A stretch of DNA of 64,000 nt from Bacteroidaceae bacterium (GCA_017622495.1 JAGAQY010000054.1:52455-116454), one strand, 5' to 3'. Positions 1 to 9,629 are shown, counted from the first letter of the stretch. Notes: generated by a model from the sequence alone, not told the origin. Numbers and translations: made by a program.

Positions 1-172
1 GCTCCTCTTCGGTGAGCATGTAGCCCTCGCCCGATGAACCGTTGATGAACACGCCCTTGAGACCGTTCTTCTGCAGCATCTCGGCATAGGCGGGGATGGG
101 TTCGTAGTTGACTTCGCCATCGGCGTAGAAGGGAGTGAAGGGGGCATCGATAAGTCCGATAATCTTTTCCAT
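1..172 (-). CDS. nanA: N-acetylneuraminate lyase (3' part outside window)
   Basis: Only the first 57 codons lie in the window; the gene continues to the left. The product starts MEKIIGLIDAPFTPFYADG and contains FINGSSGEGYMLTEEE, where GSSGE is the glycine/serine substrate-carboxylate loop of the DHDPS/NAL class I aldolase family. The wording fits N-acetylneuraminate lyase (sialic acid to N-acetylmannosamine and pyruvate) better than dihydrodipicolinate synthase. The lysine Schiff-base residue is not visible. A TAnnTTTG box lies about 50 bp upstream. NagB encoded nearby would act later in amino-sugar breakdown, but the two genes are not adjacent. Confidence 0.85.
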   Translation of the reverse strand, partial: MEKIIGLIDAPFTPFYADGEVNYEPIPAYAEMLQKNGLKGVFINGSSGEGYMLTEEE

Positions 173-217
173 AGTATATTTATTGTTGTAGTATTGTTTA
201 CATGTCTCGTGATGAGG

Positions 218-225
218 CAAAGTTA
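218..225 (-). promoter_or_regulatory. -7 box of nanA promoter
   Basis: TAACTTTG on the minus strand matches the Bacteroidetes primary sigma -7 consensus TAnnTTTG and lies about 46 bp before the nanA start. No clear -33 TTG partner was seen. Confidence 0.5.
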
Positions 226-288
226 CTTCTTTGTTTGTAAATATGAAAATTATAGGCTCAAAACCTTTCGACTTGGCAATATGTTATG

Positions 289-296
289 TATTTTTG
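289..296 (+). promoter_or_regulatory. -7 box of DUF4954 gene promoter
   Basis: TATTTTTG matches TAnnTTTG, 73 bp before the ATG at 369. The -33 region is weak. Confidence 0.4.
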
Positions 297-368
297 CGTT
301 TAAAAATAAAAAAATGTTATCAGTGGCTGGCGTCAGTTGGTCGTTGTGAACTATAGAAATTGTATCGT

Positions 369-2567
369 ATGGAACGTGTGACCCTGCTTCCACCTGAAGC
401 GTTGAGCGATGGCTGGATTGATCCTAAGTATATACCGGTTGGAGAAAATAAGTACTATATCCGTAACCGTCAGGTAAAGACTCCCGAGGGAGGGTGGCGT
501 CACCTGCGGAGTGATGAGATAGAGCGTTTGGTGAAGAACAATAATACGGCCTCTTCGTGGGATACGGTGTGGGTTACCGATCGGTTTGAGCCACGCATGA
601 TCAAGGACAATAAGTTCTATGGAACTGTGCGCATAGGTCGTGTGAGTGCTGGTGCATTGCAGTATCACGACTTGCGTTTGCCTGTAGGCATTACCAACTC
701 GAGTATACACTCTTGCGATATCGGTGATGACTGTGCTATACATGACGTGCACTATCTGTCGCACTATATCATAGGGAATCATTGTATGCTCTTCAATATC
801 CAGGAAATGGACACTACCGATCATGCCAAATTTGGCAATGGTATAGTCAAGGAGGGAGAGCCCGAAGAGGTGCGTGTGAGGATACAGATTATGAACGAGA
901 CGGGTGTACGCTCGGTGATGCCTTTCGACGGTATGATTACGGCAGATGCTTACTTGTGGGGTAAGTATGTGGATGATAGATTGCTACAACAACGATTGGC
1001 CGATATCACCCAGCGTACTGTGGATTTTCATCGCGGCTACTATGGCGAGATAGGTGAACGGTGTGTCATCAAGAATTCAAGCATCATCAAGGATGTGAAG
1101 ATTGGTACAGACTGCTATATTAAAGGTGCTTCCAAACTGAAGAATATTACTATCAACTCTTCTGTGAAGGAGCCTTCGCAGATAGGTGAGAATGTAATAT
1201 TAGTGAATGGCATTGTGGGATATGGCTGCCGTATATTCTACTCCTGCACGGCAGTGAAGTTTATCCTTGGCAACAACTCTAACCTCAAGTATGGTGCACG
1301 CCTTATAGACTCTATTATGGGCGACAACAGTACCATCTCATGTTGCGAAGTACTGAACAACCTTATCTTCCCCGCACATGAGCAGCATCACAACAACTCG
1401 TTCCTCATAGCTTCTGTCATAATGGGGCAGAGCAATATGGCTGCGGGAGCTACGGTAGGCAGCAACCATAATAGTCGCACTAACGATGGTGAGATTGTAG
1501 CAGGACGTGGTTTCTGGCCGGGATTGTGCAGCTCGGTGAAGCACTCGAGCCGTTTTGCATCGTTTACCCTGCTTGCCAAGGGCGATTATCCGGTAGAGAT
1601 GGATATACCCTTACCCTTTTCGTTGATAAACAATAATGTCACGGACAATTGTTTAGAGGTGATACCTGCCTATTGGTGGCTATATAATATGTACGCGCTT
1701 GCGCGTAACTCTTGGAAGTATCAGGCGCGTGACCGCCGTCAGACGAAGGTGCAGAATATCGAGTTTGAAACCTTTGCCCCTGACACTATGAATGAAGCTC
1801 TTACGGCACGTCATCTTTTAGAACTATGGGTCGGCAAAGCATTTTACGGTGATGAACAAGTAACTGTAAATAACGATGAACTTAGCGCCAAAGGCCGCCA
1901 ACTGCTGAGTGGTAACCGCAAGGTGGTGGATGTGCTCACGGTATTGGGTGAGGGCATGGAGAAGAGTAAGCGCCCAGTGCATATACTGAAGGTTTACGAT
2001 GCATACCATGCGTATGGTGATATGCTGGTGCACTATGCCATGAAGAATCTTTTGGCCCAGATCGACTCTAAAGATTCTGCTGATTTTATTAAAGATATAA
2101 AGGGCTGCGCAGCGAGTACTTCACATACAGCGTGGGTTAATTTGGGTGGACAGTTGGTAATGGCTGATGACCTTGATGCTCTGCGGACCGATATCTGTGA
2201 GGGTAAGCTCGATTCGTGGAAAGCTATTCATGAACGATACAACGAGCTGTGGAGTCGCTATCCTGAGGATAAATTGAACCATGCTGTCCATTGTCTCTGT
2301 GATGTTATGGGGGTGAAGGTGATGACTCCCGACACTTGGCTGCAGGCATTGGCATATGGTGAACGTATACAGCGTCGTATAGCCGAACAGGTATACACGT
2401 CGCGCAAGAAAGATCACGATAATGTATTCAGAGCATGTACATGTCGCAACGATGAGGAACTGAAAGCTGTATTTGGTGATGTTGATGAGAATAGCTTTGT
2501 GCGTCAGATGCGTGAAGAGTGCAATGTTAATTTAGCAAAGATTGACAGACTGAGACATTGGTTTTAA
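369..2567 (+). CDS. DUF4954 family left-handed beta-helix protein
   Basis: The product is 732 aa. I chose ATG at 369 over an in-frame TTG nine bases earlier. The first 450 residues or so carry repeated hexapeptide-like strands (for example IGERCVIKNSSIIKDVKIG, and later IIKD, IGEN, LGNN turns) typical of a left-handed parallel beta helix, with a well-conserved stretch around NIQEMDTTDHAKFGNG. The C-terminal 280 residues look helical. This matches the Bacteroidetes DUF4954 family, which resembles sugar-nucleotide transferases and acyltransferases but has no assigned reaction known to me. No signal peptide or membrane segment is seen, so it is probably cytoplasmic. It stands alone and shares a bidirectional terminator with nagB. 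Confidence 0.8.
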   Translation: MERVTLLPPEALSDGWIDPKYIPVGENKYYIRNRQVKTPEGGWRHLRSDEIERLVKNNNTASSWDTVWVTDRFEPRMIKDNKFYGTVRIGRVSAGALQYHDLRLPVGITNSSIHSCDIGDDCAIHDVHYLSHYIIGNHCMLFNIQEMDTTDHAKFGNGIVKEGEPEEVRVRIQIMNETGVRSVMPFDGMITADAYLWGKYVDDRLLQQRLADITQRTVDFHRGYYGEIGERCVIKNSSIIKDVKIGTDCYIKGASKLKNITINSSVKEPSQIGENVILVNGIVGYGCRIFYSCTAVKFILGNNSNLKYGARLIDSIMGDNSTISCCEVLNNLIFPAHEQHHNNSFLIASVIMGQSNMAAGATVGSNHNSRTNDGEIVAGRGFWPGLCSSVKHSSRFASFTLLAKGDYPVEMDIPLPFSLINNNVTDNCLEVIPAYWWLYNMYALARNSWKYQARDRRQTKVQNIEFETFAPDTMNEALTARHLLELWVGKAFYGDEQVTVNNDELSAKGRQLLSGNRKVVDVLTVLGEGMEKSKRPVHILKVYDAYHAYGDMLVHYAMKNLLAQIDSKDSADFIKDIKGCAASTSHTAWVNLGGQLVMADDLDALRTDICEGKLDSWKAIHERYNELWSRYPEDKLNHAVHCLCDVMGVKVMTPDTWLQALAYGERIQRRIAEQVYTSRKKDHDNVFRACTCRNDEELKAVFGDVDENSFVRQMREECNVNLAKIDRLRHWF

Positions 2568-2595
2568 GTAATCTTTTCTACCCTTATATAGAGAG

Positions 2596-2633
2596 TATGA
2601 GTAAAGCCTGCCGTATGGCAGGCTTTACTCATA
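2596..2633. terminator. Bidirectional terminator between DUF4954 gene and nagB
   Basis: A perfect 17-bp stem (2596-2612 with 2617-2633) closes on a GTAT loop. It lies between two converging stop codons and is flanked by A/T-rich sequence on both sides. Confidence 0.85.
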
Positions 2634-2681
2634 ATATATAGACCTTGTTTCCAGTTAGGTCTTATACAGAATCTGTAACCA

Positions 2682-3473
2682 TTAAAGGTTGTCCTTCTCG
2701 ATGTCCTTGAAGTAGTTTACGGTACCTACCTTGAGCTCTACGGTGGCAGCGTCGTCGCATACGATGATGCCGTGGGGGTGGAGCTGGAGTACGCTGATGG
2801 TCCACATCTGGGTAATGCTGCCTTCTACTGCATGGTATAGAGCTTGTGCTTTGTTGTGGTCGTTGGCCAGGATGAGCACCTCCTTGGCATCCATCACGGT
2901 GCCTACACCTACGGTTACGGCTGTCTTGGGCACCTTGTTCACGTCGTTGTCGAAGAAGCGTGAGTTGGCGATGATGGTGTCGGTGGTCAGGGTCTTCTGA
3001 CGGGTGCGGGAGGTGAGCGATGAACCAGGCTCGTTGAAGGCGATGTGCCCGTCGGGACCGATGCCGCCCATGAAGAGGTGGATACCGCCGTACGACTTGA
3101 TCTTCTCTTCGTAGCGTGCACACTCGGCTTCGAGATCCTCGGCATTGCCGTTGAGAATATTTACGTTCTCCTTTTTCACGTCGACGTGGCTGAAGAAGTT
3201 GTTCCACATGAATGAGTGGTAGCTCTCGGGATGCTCTTCGGGAAGGCCTACGTATTCATCCATATTAAAGGTCACTACATTCTGAAAACTTACCTTGCCT
3301 TCCTTGTGTAGGCGGATGAGTTCTTTATAGGTGCCGAGCGGTGTGCCGCCGGTGGGGAGACCCAGCACGAAGGGTTTCTCGGGGGTTGGACCGAACTCGT
3401 TGATTCTCTTCACGATGTGAGCGGCAGCCCAGACTGCCATCTGTTGCGGATTTTTCTGGATGATTAGACGCAT
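2682..3473 (-). CDS. nagB: Glucosamine-6-phosphate deaminase
   Basis: The product is 263 aa, the usual NagB length. It converts glucosamine-6-phosphate to fructose-6-phosphate and ammonia in the cytoplasm. The family landmarks fall at E. coli numbering: LGLPTGGTP phosphate loop near 38-45, MDEY with D72, and [14 protein letters not shown] with D141, H143 and E148, the catalytic set. The start is 37 bp after the recA stop on the same strand, so read-through from recA is possible, although the pairing makes no obvious functional sense. Confidence 0.97.
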   Translation of the reverse strand: MRLIIQKNPQQMAVWAAAHIVKRINEFGPTPEKPFVLGLPTGGTPLGTYKELIRLHKEGKVSFQNVVTFNMDEYVGLPEEHPESYHSFMWNNFFSHVDVKKENVNILNGNAEDLEAECARYEEKIKSYGGIHLFMGGIGPDGHIAFNEPGSSLTSRTRQKTLTTDTIIANSRFFDNDVNKVPKTAVTVGVGTVMDAKEVLILANDHNKAQALYHAVEGSITQMWTISVLQLHPHGIIVCDDAATVELKVGTVNYFKDIEKDNL

Positions 3474-3510
3474 AACTTTTAGTTTTTTTGAGTTATAATC
3501 TTGGTTGTAA

Positions 3511-4542
3511 TTATTCTTCGGTATTGCTCTTTAGAGCCTCCATAATCTTGGCTTCCAATTCCTCTGCCAGCTCGGGGTTGTCGGCTAAGAGCTGCTTTAC
3601 GGCATCACGGCCCTGGGCAAGCTTGGTCTCGCCATAGGAGAACCATGAACCAGACTTCTTTATGATGCCATGATCTACGCCGAGATCGATGATTTCGCCA
3701 ATCTTGGAAATTCCTTCGCCAAACATGATGTCGAACTCAGCCTTGCGGAAGGGAGGTGCCACTTTGTTCTTGACAATTTTCACCTTGGTAAGATGGCCGA
3801 GTACCTCTTCGCCATCCTTGACGGGGCTAGACTTGCGGATGTCGATACGTACAGAGGCATAGAACTTCAGTGCGTTACCACCTGTGGTGGTTTCAGGATT
3901 GCCAAACATAACACCAATCTTCTCGCGTAACTGATTAATGAAGATACAAGTAGTATTGGTTTTTGATATGGTGGCGGTGAGCTTACGCAATGCTTGGCTC
4001 ATAAGACGGGCTTGTAGACCAACCTTGTTCTCTCCCATATCGCCCTCAATCTCGGCTTTGGGGGTAAGAGCGGCTACAGAGTCAATAATCACGAGGTCTA
4101 CGGCTGCTGATGAGATGAGCTGGTCGGCAATCTCGAGTGCCTGTTCACCATTGTCGGGCTGAGCAATAAGCAGACTGTTCACATCTACACCGAGCTTTTG
4201 GGCATAGAAGCGGTCGAAGGCGTGTTCTGCATCGATGATGGCAGCTATACCTCCATTCTTTTGTGCTTCAGCAATGGCATGTATGGCCAATGTTGTCTTA
4301 CCTGAAGACTCAGGACCATAAATCTCGATGATACGGCCACGGGGATAGCCTCCTACACCGAGAGCTATATTCAAACCAATCGAACCTGTAGGGATGACCT
4401 CTATCTCTTGTATGCTGTCGTCTCCAAGTTTCATGATGGCGCCTTTTCCAAAATTCTTCTCTATACGGTCCATGGCCGCTTGCAGTGCTTTCAGCTTGTC
4501 GGCGGGTGAACCTGCTACTGCTGTTTCTTCTTTCTTTGCCAT
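3511..4542 (-). CDS. recA: Recombinase A
   Basis: The product is 343 aa and carries the complete RecA core: Walker A GPESSGKT at 76-83, the LIIDS Walker B region, and loop L2 around [19 protein letters not shown]. It binds single-stranded DNA, drives strand exchange and activates LexA-type cleavage. The acidic C-terminal tail ([17 protein letters not shown]) is typical. A TATCTTTG box lies 124 bp upstream of the start, giving a fairly long leader. No SOS-box-like palindrome was recognised there. Confidence 0.99.
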   Translation of the reverse strand: MAKKEETAVAGSPADKLKALQAAMDRIEKNFGKGAIMKLGDDSIQEIEVIPTGSIGLNIALGVGGYPRGRIIEIYGPESSGKTTLAIHAIAEAQKNGGIAAIIDAEHAFDRFYAQKLGVDVNSLLIAQPDNGEQALEIADQLISSAAVDLVIIDSVAALTPKAEIEGDMGENKVGLQARLMSQALRKLTATISKTNTTCIFINQLREKIGVMFGNPETTTGGNALKFYASVRIDIRKSSPVKDGEEVLGHLTKVKIVKNKVAPPFRKAEFDIMFGEGISKIGEIIDLGVDHGIIKKSGSWFSYGETKLAQGRDAVKQLLADNPELAEELEAKIMEALKSNTEE

Positions 4543-4665
4543 ATAATATTTATAAGGATTTTATAACTCTTTTTGTTCGCTAACATTGTTCACTTAGATG
4601 GACTCAAATGGACTGATAAACATTCCTGTTGTTAGTGAGCAGAAACAATGCTTCGCGCTTATCCG

Positions 4666-4673
4666 CAAAGATA
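4666..4673 (-). promoter_or_regulatory. -7 box of recA promoter
   Basis: TATCTTTG on the minus strand is a full TAnnTTTG match upstream of recA. No strong -33 partner was found. Confidence 0.5.
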
Positions 4674-4790
4674 CAAACATTTTCCGAATTGTACACTATT
4701 GGCAGATGAAAAAAGTTTTTTCTGCCATGATGGCATAAGTTGTGACAGCTAAAAAGGGAATTCATAATTGCAAGTTGTAAATTCTCTTTG

Positions 4791-4819
4791 TGGCACGCGT
4801 TTTGCCGTTTATATCGGCG
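4791..4819 (+). promoter_or_regulatory. Stress element upstream of dnaK, sigma-54-like and shared with clpB
   Basis: The sequence TGGCACGCGTTTTGCC fits the sigma-54 -24/-12 pattern TGGCAC-N5-TTGC. Its right half, CGTTTTGCCGTTT (4798-4810), followed after 3 bases by TCGGCG (4814-4819), recurs upstream of clpB at 46356-46377 with one difference. It lies 115-143 bp before the dnaK ATG. Whether it is a promoter or an operator is not settled; the shared string is directly visible. Confidence 0.55.
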
Positions 4820-4933
4820 TAAACCTATTAAAAAGTAAAAAAGCAAGAACGAAAAATTAAATTCTCTGCCCCGGGCGAACAAAGCCTTGCAGAAACAAGT
4901 TTTGAGTATTAACAATTAAAAAGTATAAGAAAA

Positions 4934-6838
4934 ATGGGAAAGATTATTGGTATTGACTTAGGAACAACCAACTCATGTGTTGCCGTATTCGAGGGCAACG
5001 AACCTGTAGTAATCGCCAACAGCGAGGGCAAGCGCACCACGCCTTCAGTGGTGGCATTCGTCGACGGCGGCGAGCGCAAGGTGGGCGACCCCGCCAAGCG
5101 TCAGGCTATCACCAACCCCAAGCGCACCATCTACTCTATCAAGCGCTTCATGGGTGAGACTTGGGACCAGGTACAGAAAGAGGTATCACGCGTACCCTAC
5201 CCCGTAGTGCGTGGCGACAACAACCTCCCTCTCGTGGACATTGACGGCCACAAGTATACTCCCCAGGAGATTTCGGCCATGATCCTGCAGAAGATGAAGA
5301 AGACCGCTGAGGACTACCTCGGCCAGGAGGTTACAGAGGCCGTTATCACCGTGCCCGCCTACTTCTCTGACTCGCAGCGTCAGGCTACCAAGGAGGCTGG
5401 CCAGATTGCCGGTCTGGAGGTGAAGCGTATCGTGAACGAGCCTACAGCTGCTGCGCTCGCCTACGGTATCGACAAGGCCAACAAGGACATGAAGATTGCC
5501 GTGTTCGACCTCGGTGGCGGTACCTTCGATATCTCTATCCTCGAGTTCGGTGGCGGTGTGTTCGAGGTGCTCTCTACTAACGGTGACACTCACCTCGGTG
5601 GCGATGACTTCGACCAGGTGATCATCGACTGGCTCGTGCAGGAGTTCAAGAACGACGAGGGTGCCGACCTCACACAGGACCCCATGGCCCTGCAGCGCCT
5701 CAAGGAGGCTGCCGAGAAGGCCAAGATCGAGCTCTCATCGTCGACCTCTACCGAGATCAACCTCCCCTACATCATGCCCGTGGCAGGTGTTCCCCGTCAC
5801 TTGGTGAAGACCCTTACCCGTGCCAAGTTCGAGTCACTGGCCCACAACCTCATCCAGGCATGTGTCGAGCCCTGCCGCAAGGCCGTAGCCGATGCCAAGC
5901 TGACCACAGCCGATATCGACGAGGTAATCCTCGTAGGTGGTTCGACCCGTATCCCCGCCGTACAGCAGATCGTGCAGGAATACTTCGGCAAGGCTCCCTC
6001 AAAGGGTGTTAACCCCGACGAGGTGGTAGCCCTCGGAGCCTCTATCCAGGGTGCCGTATTGAACAAGGAGGGCGGCGTAGGCGACATCGTGCTGCTCGAC
6101 GTTACTCCCCTCTCCATGGGTATCGAGACCATGGGTGGCGTGATGACCAAACTCATCGATGCCAACACCACCATCCCCTGCAAGAAGAGCGAGGTGTTCT
6201 CTACCGCAGCCGACAACCAGACCGAGGTGACCATCCACGTGCTCCAGGGCGAGCGTCCCATGGCAGCGCAGAACAAGTCGATCGGCCAGTTCAACCTCAC
6301 CGGCATCGCTCCCGCACGCCGCGGTGTGCCCCAAATCGAGGTGACCTTCGACATCGACGCCAACGGTATCCTCAAGGTATCGGCCAAGGACAAGGCCACC
6401 GGCAAGGAGCAGGCCATCCGCATCGAGGCATCATCGGGCCTCAGCAAGGAGGAGATCGAGCGCATGAAGGCCGAGGCTGAGGCTAACGCAGAGGCCGACC
6501 GCAAGGAGCGCGAGAAGGTGGACAAGCTCAACCAGGCCGACAGCATGATCTTCCAGACCGAGAACCAGCTCAAGGACCTGGGCGACAAGCTCCCCGCCGA
6601 CAAGAAAGCTCCCATCGAGGCTGCTCTGCAGAAGCTCAAGGATGCCCACAAGGCACAGGACCTCGCTGCCGTTGACGCCGCCATGAACGAGCTCAACACC
6701 GCCTTCCAGGCAGCCAGCGCCGAGATGTATGCACAGACCGGCGGTCAGGCTGGTCCTCAGCCCGGTGCCGACGCAGGTCAGCAGGGTGGCCAGCAGAGCG
6801 ACAACATCCAGGATGCCGACTTCGAGGAGGTGAAGTAA
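4934..6838 (+). CDS. dnaK: Hsp70 chaperone DnaK
   Basis: The product is 634 aa. The N-terminal ATPase domain opens with [16 protein letters not shown] and contains [11 protein letters not shown] and [10 protein letters not shown]. The hydrophobic linker precedes [11 protein letters not shown], followed by the substrate-binding beta sandwich, the helical lid (about 500-600), a Gly/Gln-rich tail and the terminal EEVK. It folds and disaggregates proteins with DnaJ, GrpE and ClpB. grpE and dnaJ are not adjacent. The gene is strongly biased toward C-ending codons, as expected for high expression. A 5' region of 390 bp separates it from recA and carries the shared stress element; just before the ATG the leader is A-rich. 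Confidence 0.99.
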   Translation: MGKIIGIDLGTTNSCVAVFEGNEPVVIANSEGKRTTPSVVAFVDGGERKVGDPAKRQAITNPKRTIYSIKRFMGETWDQVQKEVSRVPYPVVRGDNNLPLVDIDGHKYTPQEISAMILQKMKKTAEDYLGQEVTEAVITVPAYFSDSQRQATKEAGQIAGLEVKRIVNEPTAAALAYGIDKANKDMKIAVFDLGGGTFDISILEFGGGVFEVLSTNGDTHLGGDDFDQVIIDWLVQEFKNDEGADLTQDPMALQRLKEAAEKAKIELSSSTSTEINLPYIMPVAGVPRHLVKTLTRAKFESLAHNLIQACVEPCRKAVADAKLTTADIDEVILVGGSTRIPAVQQIVQEYFGKAPSKGVNPDEVVALGASIQGAVLNKEGGVGDIVLLDVTPLSMGIETMGGVMTKLIDANTTIPCKKSEVFSTAADNQTEVTIHVLQGERPMAAQNKSIGQFNLTGIAPARRGVPQIEVTFDIDANGILKVSAKDKATGKEQAIRIEASSGLSKEEIERMKAEAEANAEADRKEREKVDKLNQADSMIFQTENQLKDLGDKLPADKKAPIEAALQKLKDAHKAQDLAAVDAAMNELNTAFQAASAEMYAQTGGQAGPQPGADAGQQGGQQSDNIQDADFEEVK

Positions 6839-6865
6839 TATCACCCTCCATTCGATAAACAGAAG

Positions 6866-6903
6866 AATAGCGTGTAACTCGGGTTGCACGCTATTTCTTT
6901 TTA
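6866..6903 (+). terminator. dnaK terminator
   Basis: AATAGCGTGTAAC (6866-6878) pairs with GTTGCACGCTATT (6883-6895) with one mismatch, followed by CTTTTTAT. It lies 28 bp after the dnaK stop. Confidence 0.85.
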
Positions 6904-6961
6904 TCCACCAATAACCTGACACCTGAGGTCACTCGGTATTAGCTCTGCGATGTATGCACTC

Positions 6962-8059
6962 TCAACTTTTTTCCTCTTCATTCTTCTCCAGCAACTCCTT
7001 CGGATAGTTGATGAGGTATTTCTTGTCATTGGCGAGGGTCACCATGGCCAGTTCGTCGAAGTTATTACAAGCGCGGGTGAATTTACCGTACTTATAATTG
7101 GTAAACACTTTACCCCGCATGCTCAGTCCGCGACAGGTGCGCGGGCGCTGAAACCAAATGAACTTCTTTAAGTATGTAGTAGACGGTTCCAACTCTTTTC
7201 GGGTCACAAATTGTATGCTTTCAATGTTGTCAAGCACTATTGTTTTTTGGTGCGAAGACAACAATATGGTAATCCGGTCTGTTCCTATTCTGATATGCTC
7301 GACAGTCTCTATTATCATACTTAGCCCGAAAGGTAACAATAGGAAAACAGTAACCAGAAGCAAAACGAAGAATTCGGCAAACATCCCTTGGAATAGAAGG
7401 GCGATAAGGGCAATAAATGCCAAGGTGATGGATATTACAGCTAAAACGCGTCCTACTCTCCACTTTAGTTTCAGCTTAGGCTTATATACATATATGTCTT
7501 CCGTTTGTCCGAACAACTCCTTCGGGTAGTTGATGAGGTACTTCTTGCCATCAGTACAAGTGACCATGGCAATCTCGTTGAAGTTCACGCAAATTCGAGT
7601 ATATCCGCCATATTTCGTACTGGAAAATTTGTCGGCTTCCATGCTGAGTCCATATTGAGTGGATTTTGTCCCGGATTTCGATTTGTATGATGTATCTTCG
7701 TTTAGTTCCTCCTTTGTTACATGCACTATGCTTGATACTCCCTCCAATATCGTTTTACCACCAATGCGGACTATCGTTATCCTTCCTGGCTCTATCGTGG
7801 TATGGCGAATCGCTCCCTTACCACTGCGAGCGGAGAGATACAATATTACAGCAAGTGCTATGGCCAAAAGAACAGCCACTGCGAGAACGAGAGATGCAGT
7901 GTTGCCGATATTGCATATTATAAGAAGTATGAATATCAATCCTGCAGTCTTGTAAAGAAAAACATAATCTTTCTTCAGTTGTGCGAGATCTCGCACAAAA
8001 TAGGCGAGGCTCCACCTGAATGTATATCTGTTCGTCTTTTCGTTCTTATCGTATGCCAT
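6962..8059 (-). CDS. Membrane protein with two tandem TM-pair plus PH-like units
   Basis: The product is 365 aa and is not recognised by name. It is an internal duplication. Unit 1 has two membrane helices at about 40-78, then a beta-rich stretch ending FNEIAMVTCTDGKKYLINYP. Unit 2 has two helices at about 205-255, then a matching stretch ending FDELAMVTLANDKKYLINYP. Each soluble part also contains an I/V-rich GKTI-LEGVSSI or QKTIVLDNIESI strand followed by a T[KR]KEL segment, resembling bacterial PH-like domains found after membrane helices. There is no signal peptide and no nearby partner. A structural or membrane-organising role is a guess. Confidence 0.75.
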   Translation of the reverse strand: MAYDKNEKTNRYTFRWSLAYFVRDLAQLKKDYVFLYKTAGLIFILLIICNIGNTASLVLAVAVLLAIALAVILYLSARSGKGAIRHTTIEPGRITIVRIGGKTILEGVSSIVHVTKEELNEDTSYKSKSGTKSTQYGLSMEADKFSSTKYGGYTRICVNFNEIAMVTCTDGKKYLINYPKELFGQTEDIYVYKPKLKLKWRVGRVLAVISITLAFIALIALLFQGMFAEFFVLLLVTVFLLLPFGLSMIIETVEHIRIGTDRITILLSSHQKTIVLDNIESIQFVTRKELEPSTTYLKKFIWFQRPRTCRGLSMRGKVFTNYKYGKFTRACNNFDELAMVTLANDKKYLINYPKELLEKNEEEKS

Positions 8060-8171
8060 ATCGTTGTAGTGTCATAAATGCGCTTGTTGGCTGCAAATAT
8101 AGGCAAAAATCTATGACTTGCCGCATAGCGCGGCAGTCTTTTTCTGATCAAAGGGATAGTAAAGGCTGGAG

Positions 8172-8270
8172 ATGGAGGTGATCAAGATAAAACTGTTGCA
8201 GGACTACGATGTGGCCAGCGGTGAGGTGGCTTACCGTGAAGATACTTTCGTTCGCTGTGAAAAATATTGA
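8172..8270 (+). CDS. Possible 32-aa small ORF
   Basis: ATG at 8172 opens a 32-codon frame (MEVIKIKLLQDYDVASGEVA...) ending at TGA 8268-8270, in a 317-bp gap before the MscS gene. It could be a gene remnant or a chance ORF; no family was recognised. A small inverted repeat (TGCCGC/GCGGCA) with a following T-run lies just upstream at about 8119-8142. Confidence 0.2.
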   Translation: MEVIKIKLLQDYDVASGEVAYREDTFVRCEKY

Positions 8271-8302
8271 AGCAAGCTTCATATTTCTCGCTCACTTATT
8301 CG

Positions 8303-8310
8303 TATCTTTG
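8303..8310 (+). promoter_or_regulatory. -7 box of MscS gene promoter
   Basis: TATCTTTG matches TAnnTTTG, 67 bp before the start codon of the channel gene. Confidence 0.55.
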
Positions 8311-8322
8311 CAGTGAACAAAG

Positions 8323-8339
8323 ATGGTGCATTGCACCAT
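8323..8339. promoter_or_regulatory. 17-bp perfect palindrome in MscS gene leader
   Basis: ATGGTGCA-T-TGCACCAT is a perfect inverted repeat with a one-base centre. It starts 13 bp after the -7 box and so lies at or just after the expected transcription start. The position suits a repressor operator or a leader hairpin. Confidence 0.4.
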
Positions 8340-8376
8340 TCTTATTGTATAACCATTAAAAAGACTTGTAATACAC

Positions 8377-9567
8377 ATGAATCCGATTCTCCTGCGCTGG
8401 CTGGCTCCCTTGGGTGTCACTGCCACAAGTAAAACGTGGATTTATTGGCTCATCGCTGTAGCCGCCATAGCACTTGTCGTGTATATCGCCGATGTCATCT
8501 GCCGATGCGCCATCATCCCTCTGGTTAGGAAATTTACCCAGGCCACGCGTGCCACGTGGGACAATATCCTGATCAACGATATGCTGCTCAAGGATGTCAG
8601 CCGCCTGGTGCCCCCCATCCTCATCGCCGTGCTCATGCCCCTGGCCTTCTCGCACGGTCATCCCACGCTCGACCTCCTGCTCAAGGTCAACCTCATCTAC
8701 CTCATAGCCATCATAGCCAAGCTGCTGTGCACGTTCCTCTCGGCCCTGTACGACCTCTCCAGCCATCAGGACCGCCTCAAGAACCACCCCATCAAGGGCA
8801 TCTACCAGATGCTCAAGATCGTGGTCATCTGCGTGGCCCTCATCATCGTGGTCAGCATCCTCATCAACAAGAACCCCGGCTACATACTCACCGCCCTGGG
8901 AGCCTCGGCCGCCGTGCTCATGCTCGTGTTCAAGGACACCATCATGGGTCTCGTGGCAGGCGTGCAGCTCTCGGCCAACGACATGCTGCGCCCCGGCGAC
9001 TGGATCACCATGCCCAAGTATGTGGCCGACGGCGATGTGGAGGAGGTGACCCTCACCACCGTCAAGGTGCGCAACTGGGACAAGACCATCACCACCATAC
9101 CGCCCTATGCCCTCGTGAGCGACTCGTTCCAGAACTGGCGCGGCATGCAAGAGAGCGGCGGCCGCCGTGTCAAGCGCTCCGTATACGTCGACATGCGCTC
9201 CATCTCGTTCTGCAGCGACGAGCAGATGGCCGAGTTTGAGCGTCGCGGCTGGCTCGAAGGCGTCGAGCGGGAAGACAAGTTCGTGGTCAACCTCCACGTC
9301 TTCCGCAACTACCTCGAGGACTATCTCCAGCATCATCCCCGCGTCAACAGCGGCATGACCATCATGGTGCGCCAGCTGCAGCCCACCGCGCAGGGCCTTC
9401 CCCTGGAGCTCTACTTCTTCTCCGACGGCACCGAGTGGGTCCCCTACGAGCACCTGCAGAGCGAGATCTTCGAGCACGTGTTTGCCGTGATGCCCACCTT
9501 CGGCCTCCGCGTCTTCCAGTCGCCCATGGGCATCGACTTCAGCGGTCATGAGGAGTTTGCTTTGTGA
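8377..9567 (+). CDS. MscS-family mechanosensitive channel, YbdG-like
   Basis: The product is 396 aa. Hydrophobic helices lie at about 20-45, 65-110 and 145-165, followed by the pore-lining helix GASAAVLMLVFKDTIMGLVAG (about 170-190). The MscS beta domain follows (RPGDWITMP, then VKVRNWDKTITTIPPYALVSDSFQNWRGM), then a cytoplasmic C-terminal domain. The order and motifs resemble E. coli YbdG, a small-conductance osmotic channel of the inner membrane. It is monocistronic. Codon use is strongly C-biased, with GC higher than the flanks. Confidence 0.93.
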   Translation: MNPILLRWLAPLGVTATSKTWIYWLIAVAAIALVVYIADVICRCAIIPLVRKFTQATRATWDNILINDMLLKDVSRLVPPILIAVLMPLAFSHGHPTLDLLLKVNLIYLIAIIAKLLCTFLSALYDLSSHQDRLKNHPIKGIYQMLKIVVICVALIIVVSILINKNPGYILTALGASAAVLMLVFKDTIMGLVAGVQLSANDMLRPGDWITMPKYVADGDVEEVTLTTVKVRNWDKTITTIPPYALVSDSFQNWRGMQESGGRRVKRSVYVDMRSISFCSDEQMAEFERRGWLEGVEREDKFVVNLHVFRNYLEDYLQHHPRVNSGMTIMVRQLQPTAQGLPLELYFFSDGTEWVPYEHLQSEIFEHVFAVMPTFGLRVFQSPMGIDFSGHEEFAL

Positions 9568-9599
9568 TGAATCGTTGGGATAAAAATCGGGCTTGATGC

Positions 9600-9629
9600 T
9601 TGCATATTGGTAAATATCGTTTACCTTTG
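9600..9629 (+). promoter_or_regulatory. pheA promoter
   Basis: TTGC at 9600-9603 and TACCTTTG at 9622-9629 are separated by 18 bp, close to the Bacteroidetes -33/-7 arrangement. They lie about 70 bp before the pheA ATG. Confidence 0.5.

Noticed and set aside
4604..4915. 103-codon minus-strand frame between recA and dnaK
   Set aside because: Overlaps the recA promoter and the dnaK leader and has no recognisable family or start context.
8356..9549. 397-codon minus-strand frame opposite the MscS gene
   Set aside because: Shadow of a strongly C-biased gene; composition rich in His, Gly, Asp and Glu without motifs.
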